DNA of 64,000 bases from Burkholderia savannae (GTDB lineage Bacteria > Pseudomonadota > Gammaproteobacteria > Burkholderiales > Burkholderiaceae): the NCBI RefSeq assembly GCF_001524445.2, contig NZ_CP013417.1:3286001-3350000 (forward strand). Reading direction: 5' to 3'. Each line of letters starts with the position of its first letter. The first letter of the stretch is position 1. This document shows, one piece after another, positions 1 to 8,482 of this stretch. Under the pieces are notes generated by a model. The model searched no databases, was not told where the DNA came from, and saw only the letters and a program-made list of their open reading frames with translations. Both the position numbers and the translations under genes were made by a program.

Positions 1-1053
1 AACGCGCTCGACGCGCAGGAGCGCGGCGCGCGCATCCTCACGCGCACGAAGCTCGTGTCGGCGGAGCGCCGCGACGGGCAATGGCACGCGCGGCTGCAGC
101 GCGCCGACGGCACGACGCTCGACGTGCGCGCCCGCGCGGTTGCGAACGCGGCCGGCCCGTGGGTCGGCGACGTGCTGCACGGCGCGCTCGGCCGCGGCGC
201 GCAGCACAGCGTGCGGCTCGTGAAGGGCAGCCACATCGTCACGCGGCGCCTGTTCGATCACGACCACGCCTACATCTTCCAGAATCCGGACAAGCGGATC
301 ATCTTCGCGATTCCGTACGAGCGCGACTTCACGCTGATCGGCACGACCGACGTCGAATATCACGACGATCCGTCGCGCGTCGCCATCGACCGCGACGAAA
401 CGCGCTACCTGTGCGAGTCGATCAATCGCTACTTCAAGCGTAAGATCTCGCCCGCCGACGTGTGCTGGACCTATTCCGGCGTGCGCCCGCTCCTCGAGGA
501 CGAGAACGCGGACAACCCGTCCGCCGTCACGCGCGACTATCGCCTCGAGATGGACGGCGGCGAAGGCGCGCCGCTGCTGTCGGTGTTCGGCGGCAAGATC
601 ACGACGTTCCGCAAGCTCGCCGAGGAAGCGACCGACATGCTGGGCGGCATGCTCGGCGCATCGCGCGGCGCGTGGACGGCGGGCGTGCCGCTGCCTGGCG
701 GCGACATCGCCGATGCGCGCTTCGCGCCGTTCGCCGAAGCGTTCGCGAAACGTCATCCGTGGTTGCCCGCCGGGCTCGCGCGCCGCTATGCGCGCGCGTA
801 CGGCACGCGCGCCGAGCGCGTGATCGGCGACGCGAAATCGCTCGCCGCGCTCGGCGCCGAGCTCGCGCCCGGTCTTTACGAAGCGGAATTGCGTTATCTG
901 CGCGACGCCGAATGGGCGAGCTGCGCGGACGACGTGCTGTGGCGGCGTTCGAAGCTCGGTCTGCATGTCGCGCCGGGCACGCTCGACACCGTGACGGCCG
1001 CGCTCGACGCCTGGTTCGGCGCCGCGCGCGAAGCGGCGAGCGCCGTGCACTGA
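1..1053 (+). CDS. glpD: Aerobic glycerol-3-phosphate dehydrogenase, C-terminal part (cut by window edge)
   Basis: This FAD-dependent membrane-associated enzyme oxidises sn-glycerol-3-phosphate to dihydroxyacetone phosphate and feeds electrons to quinone. The reading frame is open from base 1, so the N-terminal FAD-binding Rossmann part lies outside the window. The visible part carries the DAO-family substrate region ([12 protein letters not shown], then [17 protein letters not shown]), the conserved [10 protein letters not shown] stretch and [19 protein letters not shown], followed by the C-terminal helical domain typical of GlpD. It ends 103 bases before glpK on the same strand, as expected for a glycerol-use operon. 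The identification is by family motifs and by the glpK-glpF context. Confidence 0.95.
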   Translation, partial: NALDAQERGARILTRTKLVSAERRDGQWHARLQRADGTTLDVRARAVANAAGPWVGDVLHGALGRGAQHSVRLVKGSHIVTRRLFDHDHAYIFQNPDKRIIFAIPYERDFTLIGTTDVEYHDDPSRVAIDRDETRYLCESINRYFKRKISPADVCWTYSGVRPLLEDENADNPSAVTRDYRLEMDGGEGAPLLSVFGGKITTFRKLAEEATDMLGGMLGASRGAWTAGVPLPGGDIADARFAPFAEAFAKRHPWLPAGLARRYARAYGTRAERVIGDAKSLAALGAELAPGLYEAELRYLRDAEWASCADDVLWRRSKLGLHVAPGTLDTVTAALDAWFGAAREAASAVH

Positions 1054-1156
1054 CCGGCGCGTCGACGCCGGCGGCAACGAACGACGACAGGAAACATCAG
1101 GAACGCGCCGCGCCCGCGGCGCGTATCACAACTACGTACGGATGGAGATGAGACAC

Positions 1157-2659
1157 ATGCAGGATCAGTACATCCTCGCGCTCGACCAGGGCACGACCAG
1201 CTCCCGCGCCATGCTATTCGATCGACAAGGCAACATCGTGTCGATCGCGCAGAAGGAATTCGAGCAAATTTATCCGCAGCCGGGCTGGGTCGAGCACGAC
1301 CCGCAGGAGATCTGGTCGACGCAGGCGGGCGTCGCGGCGGAAGCCGTCACGCGGGTCGGCCTGAACGGCACGGCGATCGCCGCGATCGGCATCACGAACC
1401 AGCGCGAGACGACGATCGTCTGGGATCGCGAGACGGGCCACCCGATCTACAACGCGATCGTCTGGCAGGACCGCCGCACCGCCGATTTCTGCGACCAGCT
1501 CAAGGAGCAGGGCCTGAGCGAGAAGGTCCGCGCGAAGACCGGCCTGCCGATCGATTCGTACTTCTCGGCGACCAAGATCCGCTGGATTCTCGACAACGTC
1601 GAAGGCGCGCGCGAGAAGGCGCGCCAGGGCAAGCTCGCGTTCGGCACGGTCGACAGCTGGCTCGTCTGGAACTTCACGAAGCACGAGCTGCACGTGACCG
1701 ACGTGACGAACGCATCGCGCACGATGCTCTTCAACATCCATACGCTCGACTGGGACGACGAGCTCCTCGACGCGCTCGAGATTCCGCGCAACATGCTGCC
1801 GGAAGTGCGGCCGTCGTCCGAGATCTACGGGCCGACGAAGACGACGGTGTTCGCCTCGAAGATTCCGCTCGCGGGCATCGCGGGCGACCAGCAGGCCGCC
1901 CTCTTCGGCCAGATGTGCACGACCTCCGGCATGGTGAAGAACACCTACGGCACCGGCTGCTTCCTGATGATGAACACCGGCGAGAAGCCGATCGAATCGC
2001 GGAACAATCTCGTCACGACGATCGCGTGGCAAGTGGACGGCAAGGTCAACTACGCGCTCGAAGGCAGCATCTTCATCGCGGGCGCGGTCGTGCAATGGCT
2101 GCGCGACGGGCTCGGGATCATCAAGAGCGCGTCGGAGATCGAGGCGCTCGCGGGCGGCGTGCCGCACACGGACGGCGTCTATCTCGTGCCCGCGTTCGCC
2201 GGCCTCGGCGCGCCGCACTGGAACGCGCGCGCCCGCGGGTCGCTCTTCGGCGTCACGCGCGGCACGACGTCCGCGCACCTCGCGCGCGCGGCGCTCGATT
2301 CGATCGCGTATCAGTCGCTCGACGTGCTGAAGGCGATGGAAGCCGATTCGGGCATCCGGATCGGCGAGCTGCGCGTCGACGGCGGCGCGAGCGCGAACAA
2401 CCTGCTGATGCAGTTCCAGGCCGATCTGCTCGGCGTCGACGCGGTGCGTCCGCGCATCACCGAGACGACCGCGCTCGGCGCCGCGTATCTCGCGGGCCTC
2501 GCGATCGGCTACTGGCAGAACGTCGACGAACTGCACAGCCAATGGCAGCTCGAGCGCCGCTTCGCGCCGTCGATGCAGAGCGATCAGGTCAGCACGTGCC
2601 TCGCCGGCTGGCAGCGCGCGGTGCGCGCGGCGAAGGCGTGGGCGGACGACACGCACTGA
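1157..2659 (+). CDS. glpK: Glycerol kinase
   Basis: GlpK phosphorylates glycerol with ATP to give glycerol-3-phosphate, the substrate of GlpD. The protein is 500 residues, the normal length. The N-terminal phosphate-binding motif [13 protein letters not shown] is at residues 9-21, and FGGY-family signatures follow, including [12 protein letters not shown] and the C-terminal [19 protein letters not shown]. An ATG 15 bases upstream is in frame, but the ATG at 1157 is preferred because it has GGAG about 10 bases before it and the family starts at [14 protein letters not shown]. It lies between glpD and glpF in one strand-consistent cluster. Confidence 0.96.
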   Translation: MQDQYILALDQGTTSSRAMLFDRQGNIVSIAQKEFEQIYPQPGWVEHDPQEIWSTQAGVAAEAVTRVGLNGTAIAAIGITNQRETTIVWDRETGHPIYNAIVWQDRRTADFCDQLKEQGLSEKVRAKTGLPIDSYFSATKIRWILDNVEGAREKARQGKLAFGTVDSWLVWNFTKHELHVTDVTNASRTMLFNIHTLDWDDELLDALEIPRNMLPEVRPSSEIYGPTKTTVFASKIPLAGIAGDQQAALFGQMCTTSGMVKNTYGTGCFLMMNTGEKPIESRNNLVTTIAWQVDGKVNYALEGSIFIAGAVVQWLRDGLGIIKSASEIEALAGGVPHTDGVYLVPAFAGLGAPHWNARARGSLFGVTRGTTSAHLARAALDSIAYQSLDVLKAMEADSGIRIGELRVDGGASANNLLMQFQADLLGVDAVRPRITETTALGAAYLAGLAIGYWQNVDELHSQWQLERRFAPSMQSDQVSTCLAGWQRAVRAAKAWADDTH

Positions 2660-2715
2660 GCAACATCGTTCGGCATCCGTATCAAAAGCAATTCGACAAT
2701 CACATTCACAACAAT

Positions 2716-2750
2716 CAGGCGGGCCGCGCGACGCAAGCCGCGAGCCCGCC
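2716..2750 (+). other. Intercistronic GC-rich hairpin between glpK and glpF
   Basis: GGCGGGC at 2718-2724 pairs with GCCCGCC at 2744-2750, with inner CGCG/CGCG complementarity. No T-run follows, and the glpF start is only 21 bases downstream with GAGAG as a possible ribosome site. It could protect the upstream mRNA end or lower glpF expression. The role is inferred only. Confidence 0.45.
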
Positions 2751-2771
2751 ATACCGGTAGAGAGACACATC

Positions 2772-3488
2772 ATGTCACCATATATCGCGGAGTTCATCGG
2801 CACGGCTCTCCTCGTGCTGCTCGGCAACGGCGCCGTTGCGAACGTGTTGCTCGCGAAGACCAAAGGCAAAGGCGCCGACCTCATCGTCATCGTGATGGGC
2901 TGGGCGATGGCGGTATTCGTCGCGGTCTACGTGACCGCATCGTTCTCCGGCGCGCATTTGAATCCGATCGTCACGATCAGCCTCGCGCTCGCGGGCAAGT
3001 TCGCATGGGCGAAGGTGGGCGGCTACATCGTGTCGCAGATGCTGGGCGGCATGGCGGGCGCGTTCCTCGTATGGCTCGCGTATCGCCAGCACTTCGCGAA
3101 GGAAGCCGATCCCGATCTGAAGCTCGCCGCATTCTGCACGGCGCCCGCGATCCGCAGCGTCACGCACAACGTGCTGACCGAGGCGATCTGCACGTTCGTG
3201 CTGATCCTCGGCGTGCTGTATCTCGCGTCGCCGCAAGTCGGCCTCGGCGCGCTCGACGCGCTGCCCGTCGGCCTGCTCGTGCTCGGCATCGGCATCTCGC
3301 TCGGCGGCCCGACGGGCTACGCGATGAGCCCCGCGCGCGACCTGTCGCCGCGCATCATGCACGCGCTGCTGCCGATTCCCGGCAAGCGCGACAGCGACTG
3401 GCGCTATGCGTGGGTGCCGGTGCTCGGGCCGCTCGTCGGCGGCGTGCTCGCGGCGAACCTGTATCTGTATCTGCATACGGCGCACTGA
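2772..3488 (+). CDS. glpF: Glycerol uptake facilitator (aquaglyceroporin, MIP family)
   Basis: This inner-membrane channel lets glycerol enter by facilitated diffusion; GlpK then traps it as glycerol-3-phosphate. The protein has 238 residues, six predicted membrane segments and the two half-helix loops of the MIP family. Both loop motifs depart from the usual NPA: loop B reads SGAHLNPIVTI (NPI) and loop E reads GYAMSPARDLSP (SPA, with the Arg-Asp of the glycerol-type filter kept). The rest, including LLPIPGKRDSDWRYAWVPVLGPL, is like the glycerol facilitators of Gram-positive and proteobacterial operons. Its position after glpK supports the glycerol role. Confidence 0.93.
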   Translation: MSPYIAEFIGTALLVLLGNGAVANVLLAKTKGKGADLIVIVMGWAMAVFVAVYVTASFSGAHLNPIVTISLALAGKFAWAKVGGYIVSQMLGGMAGAFLVWLAYRQHFAKEADPDLKLAAFCTAPAIRSVTHNVLTEAICTFVLILGVLYLASPQVGLGALDALPVGLLVLGIGISLGGPTGYAMSPARDLSPRIMHALLPIPGKRDSDWRYAWVPVLGPLVGGVLAANLYLYLHTAH

Positions 3489-3523
3489 GCGCAGCGTCGC
3501 ATGCCGCCGCGCGCTCGCCGCGG

Positions 3524-3560
3524 CCCCCTCGCCCGGCAACGAGCGAGGGGGGGTTCAATT
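3524..3560 (+). terminator. Hairpin downstream of glpF, probable terminator
   Basis: CCCCCTCGC at 3524-3532 pairs with GCGAGGGGG at 3543-3551 around a 10-base loop, 35 bases after the glpF stop. Only a weak T-rich stretch (TTCAATT) follows, so termination may be incomplete. Confidence 0.5.
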
Positions 3561-3606
3561 GGCGTGAGCCGAATCGGGGCGGGGCGGGCCGAGCCGGTTC
3601 GGAATC

Positions 3607-3960
3607 CTTCGAAAGCGCCCCCCATCTATCCGGATCTGCTACCTGACGGCCGTCGCGATCCTGTTCTCGACGCTCGCCCGCGCGCGCAACCTGTCCGCGC
3701 CGCCCGGCTCGATCGTGCCGCTGGCCCTGTCGATCAGCGTATTCAGCCTGGTCGGCTTCTTCTCGCTCGCGTACGGCTCGACGGCAGGCCACGTCGCGAT
3801 CGTCACCGTGCTCAGCTCGCTCGCGAGCGGCTTCATGGCGCTGCTCGGCTTCTTCGTGCGCGGCGAGCGGCCGAGTGCGCTGCAATGGGTCGGCATTGCG
3901 GCATTCACGTCGGCGTCGTGATGCTGAAGAGCACGCCGCAAGCTCGCAGTCCGAGCGGCT
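3607..3960 (+). pseudogene. Remnant of an EamA/DMT-family transporter (C-terminal fragment with frameshift)
   Basis: Read in the frame of base 3601, this stretch encodes SIRICYLTAVAILFSTLARA, a Pro/Ser-rich loop, then the membrane segment ISVFSLVGFFSLAYGSTAGH and VLSSLASGFMALLGFFVRGE. This is the pattern of the last three helices of an EamA (drug/metabolite) transporter. The frame stops at 3921, but the expected family ending GVVMLK appears immediately in another frame (VGVVMLKS around 3909-3935), so a frameshift lies near 3905. There is no start codon and no first two-thirds of the gene; the family is usually about 300 residues. It is a degraded fragment, not a small gene. Confidence 0.72.
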
Positions 3961-4475
3961 CGGGCCGATCGGCCCGGCCGAGCCTCGCGTCGACGGCGCG
4001 GCGCGAGCATCAAGGGCATGCGGCTGCGTGCCGCCGGGCCCGCGACAGGCAGCCGCACGACGCGACGATGATCGGCACCCGCGCGGCTCGCGCGCGGACG
4101 TGAACGTGCGAGCCTGCATCGATCATGCGTCCGTCGATTCGACATCGACATCGACATCGACACGACGCGCCACGCCGCACCGCGCGCCGGGAGCATGGCC
4201 CCCTGCCCGCCCCTCGCCGCCGCTTGCTTCACGCTCGCTCGCCGCTTTGCGTCCGCATTGCCTCGCGGGAAATCGCGCAGCGTCACGAGCGTCGGCGCGG
4301 AGCCTCGCCCTCGCTGCCGCGCGCTCGCCCGCACCAACGCATGCGAACACGAACGAGCGCCGCGCGGCCCACGCAACGTGTCGCACCATGATTCGCGCCG
4401 ACGAGCCGCGCCCCGCCGCGACAAAGCACGTATCATGATGCTTCGTCGCCTCGTCCCATTTTTCGTTGTTTTCCT
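3961..4475. other. Gene-free stretch with a short GACATC repeat
   Basis: No credible coding frame was found. Three copies of GACATC plus a partial copy lie at 4141-4163. The rest is GC-rich DNA with no clear promoter motif. The HAD gene at 4476 has no strong Shine-Dalgarno sequence. Confidence 0.5.
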
Positions 4476-5162
4476 ATGCTCGACCACCTCATTTGCGACT
4501 GCGACGGCGTGCTCGTCGACAGCGAAGTGATCGCCGATCGCGTGCTGTTCGACACGCTGTCGGCCACGTTTCCCGCGATCGATTTCACGGTCGACGCGAA
4601 AGCCGCGTTCGGCCAGCAGACGTCGCGCTTTCTCGCGGGCCTCGAAGCGCGCCACGGCATTGCGATGCCGGCGAATTTCCTCGATACGATCGAGCACAAC
4701 ATCGAGATCGGCCTTGCGCAGTGGCTCGCGCCGATCGCCGGCGTGCGCGACGCGCTGTCGAAGATCGCGCTGCCCGCGGCCGTCGTGTCGAACAGCCGGC
4801 TCGAGCGCGTGCGCAACTCGCTCAAGCGCGCGGCGCTCACGGACGTGTTCGGCGAGCGCGTGTTCAGCGCCGAGCAGGTCGCTCGGCCGAAGCCCTATCC
4901 GGACGTGTATCTGCACGCGGCGCGCACGCTCGGCGTCGAGCCGGCGCGCTGCGTCGTCGTCGAGGACAGCGTGTCGGGGCTGAACGCGGCGCGCGCGGCG
5001 GGCATGAAGACGATCGCGTTCGTCGGCGCGAGCCACATTCCCGGCGGCTACGAAGACGCACTGCGCAAAATGGGGATCACGCGCATCATGCGCTCGATGG
5101 ACGAGCTGCCTGCGCTCGTCGAGGCGGGCTTGCGCGGCGAATTCGGCGGCGTGCAGTCGTAG
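4476..5162 (+). CDS. HAD-superfamily phosphatase, phosphoglycolate phosphatase/YieH type
   Basis: Predicted soluble Mg-dependent phosphomonoesterase of 228 residues. All four HAD motifs are visible: motif I DCDGVLVDSE (residues 8-17, nucleophile Asp8 and acid Asp10), motif II VVSNS, motif III Lys in ARPKPYPD, and motif IV VVEDSVSGLNAA. A helical cap lies between motifs I and II, as in beta-phosphoglucomutase, phosphoglycolate phosphatase and YieH (6-phosphogluconate phosphatase). The substrate cannot be read from sequence. It is a single gene, convergent with ribB, whose stop is 70 bases away. Confidence 0.88.
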   Translation: MLDHLICDCDGVLVDSEVIADRVLFDTLSATFPAIDFTVDAKAAFGQQTSRFLAGLEARHGIAMPANFLDTIEHNIEIGLAQWLAPIAGVRDALSKIALPAAVVSNSRLERVRNSLKRAALTDVFGERVFSAEQVARPKPYPDVYLHAARTLGVEPARCVVVEDSVSGLNAARAAGMKTIAFVGASHIPGGYEDALRKMGITRIMRSMDELPALVEAGLRGEFGGVQS

Positions 5163-5232
5163 TCGCGCAACGTCGCTTCGCGCGCGGCGCGGCTCGCCCG
5201 CCGCACGCTGTCGCCGAGCAAACCGGAATCGA

Positions 5233-5955
5233 TCAGGCAACGTCCTCGCAGCACGCGTCGCGTTCGCGCGCGGCCGCGAGCCGCTCGCGGAATTCGACGA
5301 GCTCGGCGATCGTCAGCATCGGCAGCCCGTGCTGCGCGGCGAAGCGCTCGACGTCGGCGCCGCGCGTCATCGTGCCGTCCGGATTCATCAGCTCGCACAG
5401 CACGCCCGCGGGCTCGAGCCCGGCCAGGATCGCGAGATCGACGGTGCCCTCGGTATGGCCGCGCCGCGCGAGCACGCCGCCCGGCGCCGCGCGCAGCGGA
5501 AACACGTGGCCGGGGCGCACGATGTCGTGCGGCAACGCGCCGTCGGCGATCGCCGCGCGAATCGTCGTCACGCGATCGGCGGCCGACACGCCGGTCGTCA
5601 CGCCGACGCGCGCCTCGATCGACACCGTGAACGCGGTGCCGTTCTTGCTTTCGTTCAATTGCGCCATCGGCGGCAGCTCGAGCGCGCGCACCTTTTCGTC
5701 CGTCAGGCACAGGCACACGATGCCGCTGCACTCGCGGATCAGCAGCGCCATCGTCTCGTCGGTGAGACGCTCGGCGGCGACGATCAAATCGGCTTCGTTC
5801 TCGCGGTCGTCGTCGTCCTGCAGCACGACCGCGCGCCCTTCGCGCAGCGCGGCGAGCGCGGCGGCGATGCGCGGCGGCACCGGTTCGGCGTCGAGCAACG
5901 GGAGATCGGAGAAAGCGTCGGCGGGCGCCGACTTCGAAGGCAACGGAAACGACAT
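5233..5955 (-). CDS. ribB: 3,4-dihydroxy-2-butanone 4-phosphate synthase
   Basis: RibB converts ribulose 5-phosphate to formate plus 3,4-dihydroxy-2-butanone 4-phosphate, the four-carbon precursor of riboflavin. The protein is 240 residues and stand-alone, with no GTP cyclohydrolase II domain. Signatures are [16 protein letters not shown] (metal-binding acidic loop), [47 protein letters not shown] and [10 protein letters not shown]. The ATG at 5955 was chosen because AGGAG lies 11 bases upstream and the frame before it runs through the riboswitch. An FMN riboswitch in the leader (about 6084-6226) indicates feedback control by FMN. Confidence 0.95.
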   Translation of the reverse strand: MSFPLPSKSAPADAFSDLPLLDAEPVPPRIAAALAALREGRAVVLQDDDDRENEADLIVAAERLTDETMALLIRECSGIVCLCLTDEKVRALELPPMAQLNESKNGTAFTVSIEARVGVTTGVSAADRVTTIRAAIADGALPHDIVRPGHVFPLRAAPGGVLARRGHTEGTVDLAILAGLEPAGVLCELMNPDGTMTRGADVERFAAQHGLPMLTIAELVEFRERLAAARERDACCEDVA

Positions 5956-6083
5956 GATATGAAACGCTCCTCGCGGAAAAAATGGGGCGAAAAACGTTTC
6001 AGGGCTTAGCAAACAGACAGCGCGACACCGCTTCCGCGCCGCGCGCGCAGCGGACGAGGCCTGGCGCACATGACCATCTGCAC

Positions 6084-6226
6084 ATCTTCTCTCATCCGGA
6101 CTATGACCGTCGGCTCTGGCATCGGACCAGATCTGCTGACCCCACGCATTGCGCGGGCGCTCGCGGGCTCGCCGGCAACATGCCGGCCTACCGCCGGTGG
6201 GGAATTTCACCCCGCCCTGAAGACGC
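6084..6226 (-). promoter_or_regulatory. FMN riboswitch (RFN element) in the ribB leader
   Basis: On the minus strand the conserved RFN blocks appear in order: CTTCAGGGCGGGGTGAAATT, CCCACCGGCGGT, a long variable arm ending AGCCCGCGAGC, then GGTCCGATGCCAGAGCCGA, and finally CGGTCATAGTCCGGATGAGA. This is the FMN-binding aptamer found before riboflavin genes. It begins about 130 bases before the ribB ATG, leaving room for an expression platform that either hides the ribosome site or terminates. FMN binding would lower ribB expression. Confidence 0.95.
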
Positions 6227-6367
6227 ACTGATTGCCGGACGAACCGGCCGGTGAAGCATACAACACCTGCGGACGCGCCGCAGCGAGAAGCCGACAAGAC
6301 CCTACTGACGAATCCGTCTAAACCGTGCTAGACCGCGACGCGCGAGCGTGCGCCGCAACGCTCGGCG

Positions 6368-7036
6368 TCACGCCGGCACGTGCCAGCGCGGCGGCACTTC
6401 GGCGTTGACCGTCACGCGAAACGCACGCGCCTCGGTATCGCCGGGGTTGCGCAGCGTGTACGGCTGATCGGCGTCGAACACGATCGCGTCGCCCGTCGCG
6501 AGCAACTGGCGCCGATCGTGGATGCTGACTTCGAGCGTGCCTTCGCTGACGACGAGATTCACGCTCGTGCCGGGTGCGCGCGACGCGCCCGGCTCGGTGT
6601 GCAGCGGCGCGATCCGCAGCTCGTGGAATTCGGCGACCGCGGGCTCGCCTTCCGGATACAGCGCGCGCGCGGAGAAGCGCCCGTTCGAGCTGACGACGCG
6701 CACCGCGCGCTCGGCGCTCAGATGCTCGAAACCATTGACCGCATGACGCCGCAGGAACGCGGCCACCGACACCTTCAGCGCGGCCGCGACCTTGCAGAGC
6801 ACCTTGATCGACGGCACGCTGCGCGCCGATTCGATCTGCGCGAGCATCGCCCGCGACACGCCCGAGAGCCGCGCGAGCGCATCGAGCGACAACTGGCGCT
6901 CCGCGCGCAGGCGCGCGAGATTCACGCCGACGAGCCGCTCGAGCGCATCGAACGACTCGTACGACGCGTCGGCATCGGCCGCCGAGGCGGCATCCGGTGA
7001 AGACACATCGCGCACGAGCGCCAACGGAGAATGCAT
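6368..7036 (-). CDS. XRE-family transcriptional regulator with C-terminal cupin sensor domain
   Basis: A 222-residue predicted repressor/activator. Residues about 33-90 form a helix-turn-helix of the XRE type (LARLRAERQLSLDALARLSG then VSRAMLAQIESARSVPS). Residues about 135-215 form a single cupin barrel (TEPGASRAPG, GDAIVFDADQPYTLRNPGD). This two-domain plan is common in regulators of amino-acid or sugar-alcohol use and of efflux, where the cupin senses a small ligand; the ligand here is unknown. The ATG at 7036 has GGAGG nine bases upstream. The same-strand MFS gene upstream ends 133 bases before it, and a possible promoter lies between. Confidence 0.88.
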   Translation of the reverse strand: MHSPLALVRDVSSPDAASAADADASYESFDALERLVGVNLARLRAERQLSLDALARLSGVSRAMLAQIESARSVPSIKVLCKVAAALKVSVAAFLRRHAVNGFEHLSAERAVRVVSSNGRFSARALYPEGEPAVAEFHELRIAPLHTEPGASRAPGTSVNLVVSEGTLEVSIHDRRQLLATGDAIVFDADQPYTLRNPGDTEARAFRVTVNAEVPPRWHVPA

Positions 7037-7085
7037 GACGTTGCCTCCAGGGCCAAAGCAAGCCCAACGGTTTCAGATGAGCCAA

Positions 7086-7113
7086 AGACTAACATCCGCT
7101 TGGGGGCCGTCAA
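7086..7113 (-). promoter_or_regulatory. Possible sigma70-type promoter of the XRE-cupin gene
   Basis: On the minus strand TTGACG (7108-7113) is followed after 16 bases by TAGTCT (7086-7091), about 50 bases before the ATG. The -35 is close to consensus and the -10 is weak. There is no other support. Confidence 0.35.
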
Positions 7114-7169
7114 ACAAAGTTATCTTCACACTGTTATCAGGATCGCAGAGGACGGCGTTCCGCGATGCG

Positions 7170-8342
7170 TCATTGCGCCGTTGCGGCCGCACCCTGTGAG
7201 ACGCGCGTATCGAGCCGCGCGGCGAGCACGGTGACCGCGAGCGCGGCGAGCGTGACGACGGCCGCGACCCACGGCAGCGCGTCGAGCGGCATGCCGTGCG
7301 ACAGCGCGACGCCGCCCAGCCACGCGCCGCCCGCATTGCCGACGTTGAACGCGCCGATATTGAGCGTCGACGCGAGATTCGGCGCATGCGCGGCTTTCTC
7401 GACCACCCGCGACTGCAGCGGAGGAACCGTCGCGAAAGCAGCGATCCCCCACACGAACACGGTAACGGCGGCCGCGACGGGCAGATGGCTCGTCTTCGCG
7501 AACACCGCCATCACGGCGACGAGCGCGACGAGGATCGCGATCAGCGACGGCATCAGCGCGCGGTCCGCGAGCCTGCCGCCGATCGTGTTGCCGATCGTGA
7601 GCCCGACGCCGAACAGCACGAGAACGAGCGACACCGCGTGCGGCGAGAAGCGCGTCACGTCCTCGAGGATCGGCGCGATGTACGTGAACACGACGAACAC
7701 GCCGCCGAAGCCGAGCACCGTCATCATGAGCGCGAGCCACACCTGCGGCTCCTTCAGCACGCGCAGCTCGCGGCCGAGCGCGACGCCCGCCGCATCGCGC
7801 TGCTTCGGCACGAGCGCGGCGACGCCGGCGAACGACGCGACGCCGAGCGCCGCGACGATCCAGAACGTCGCGCGCCAGCCGAGCGTCTGGCCGACGAAGG
7901 TGCCGAACGGCACGCCGAGCACGTTCGCGAGCGTGAGCCCCGTGAACATCAGCGCGATGGCGCTCGCGCGCTTGTCGGCGCTCACGAGCGACGCGGCGAC
8001 GACCGCGCCGATGCCGAAGAACGAGCCGTGCGCGAACGACGTGACGACGCGCGCGATCATCAGCATCCCGTAGCTTTGCGCGACCGCGCACAGCACGTTG
8101 CCGACGATGAAGATCGCCATCAGCAGTTGCAGCGCCGCCTTGCGCGGCATTCTGCTGGTGAGCACGGCGAGCAGCGGCGCGCCCGCGGCGACGCCGAGCG
8201 CATAGCCGCTGACGAGGAGGCCCGCGGACGGCAGCGTGACCGCGAGATCGCGCGCGACGTCGGGCAAGAGGCCCATGATGACGAATTCGGTGGTGCCGAT
8301 GGCGAACGCGCTGATCGCGAGCGCGAGTAACGGTAGAGGCAT
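7170..8342 (-). CDS. MFS transporter, DHA1 family (AraJ/YdhP-like exporter)
   Basis: A 390-residue inner-membrane protein with 12 predicted helices. The start MPLPLLALAISAFAIGTTEF and the following VIMGLLPDVARDLAV are characteristic of the DHA1 sugar/drug-efflux branch. The loop 2-3 basic motif appears as LTSRMPRK, and the mid-protein GVPFGTFVGQTLGWRATFWI fits helix 5. Members export arabinose, purine ribonucleosides or chloramphenicol-like drugs; substrate cannot be assigned. A LysR gene is divergent across a 140-base gap, the usual arrangement for a regulator controlling its transporter. Confidence 0.9.
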   Translation of the reverse strand: MPLPLLALAISAFAIGTTEFVIMGLLPDVARDLAVTLPSAGLLVSGYALGVAAGAPLLAVLTSRMPRKAALQLLMAIFIVGNVLCAVAQSYGMLMIARVVTSFAHGSFFGIGAVVAASLVSADKRASAIALMFTGLTLANVLGVPFGTFVGQTLGWRATFWIVAALGVASFAGVAALVPKQRDAAGVALGRELRVLKEPQVWLALMMTVLGFGGVFVVFTYIAPILEDVTRFSPHAVSLVLVLFGVGLTIGNTIGGRLADRALMPSLIAILVALVAVMAVFAKTSHLPVAAAVTVFVWGIAAFATVPPLQSRVVEKAAHAPNLASTLNIGAFNVGNAGGAWLGGVALSHGMPLDALPWVAAVVTLAALAVTVLAARLDTRVSQGAAATAQ

Positions 8343-8448
8343 GAGACGCTCCGGTGCGGGATGCGGCGCGACTCATGCGGCACCGCATCAAAAAACTGAC
8401 GAGCGCGCATTGTCCCGAATCAGAAGAATTTTGATAATTGGCGTAGCA

Positions 8449-8465
8449 TTTGAATCATTTTCAAA
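8449..8465. promoter_or_regulatory. Palindrome in the MFS/LysR divergent promoter region
   Basis: TTTGAA (8449-8454) and TTCAAA (8460-8465) form a perfect inverted repeat with a 5-base spacer, inside the only AT-rich stretch of the 140-base gap. It lies 18 bases before the LysR ATG. It fits an autoregulatory LysR-type site, but this is inferred from position and symmetry. Confidence 0.4.
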
Positions 8466-8482
8466 AAATATCTGAAAATCGC

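Noticed and set aside
5956..6297. N-terminal extension of RibB by 114 residues
   Set aside because: This DNA contains the FMN riboswitch and an AGGAG site precedes the internal ATG at 5955.
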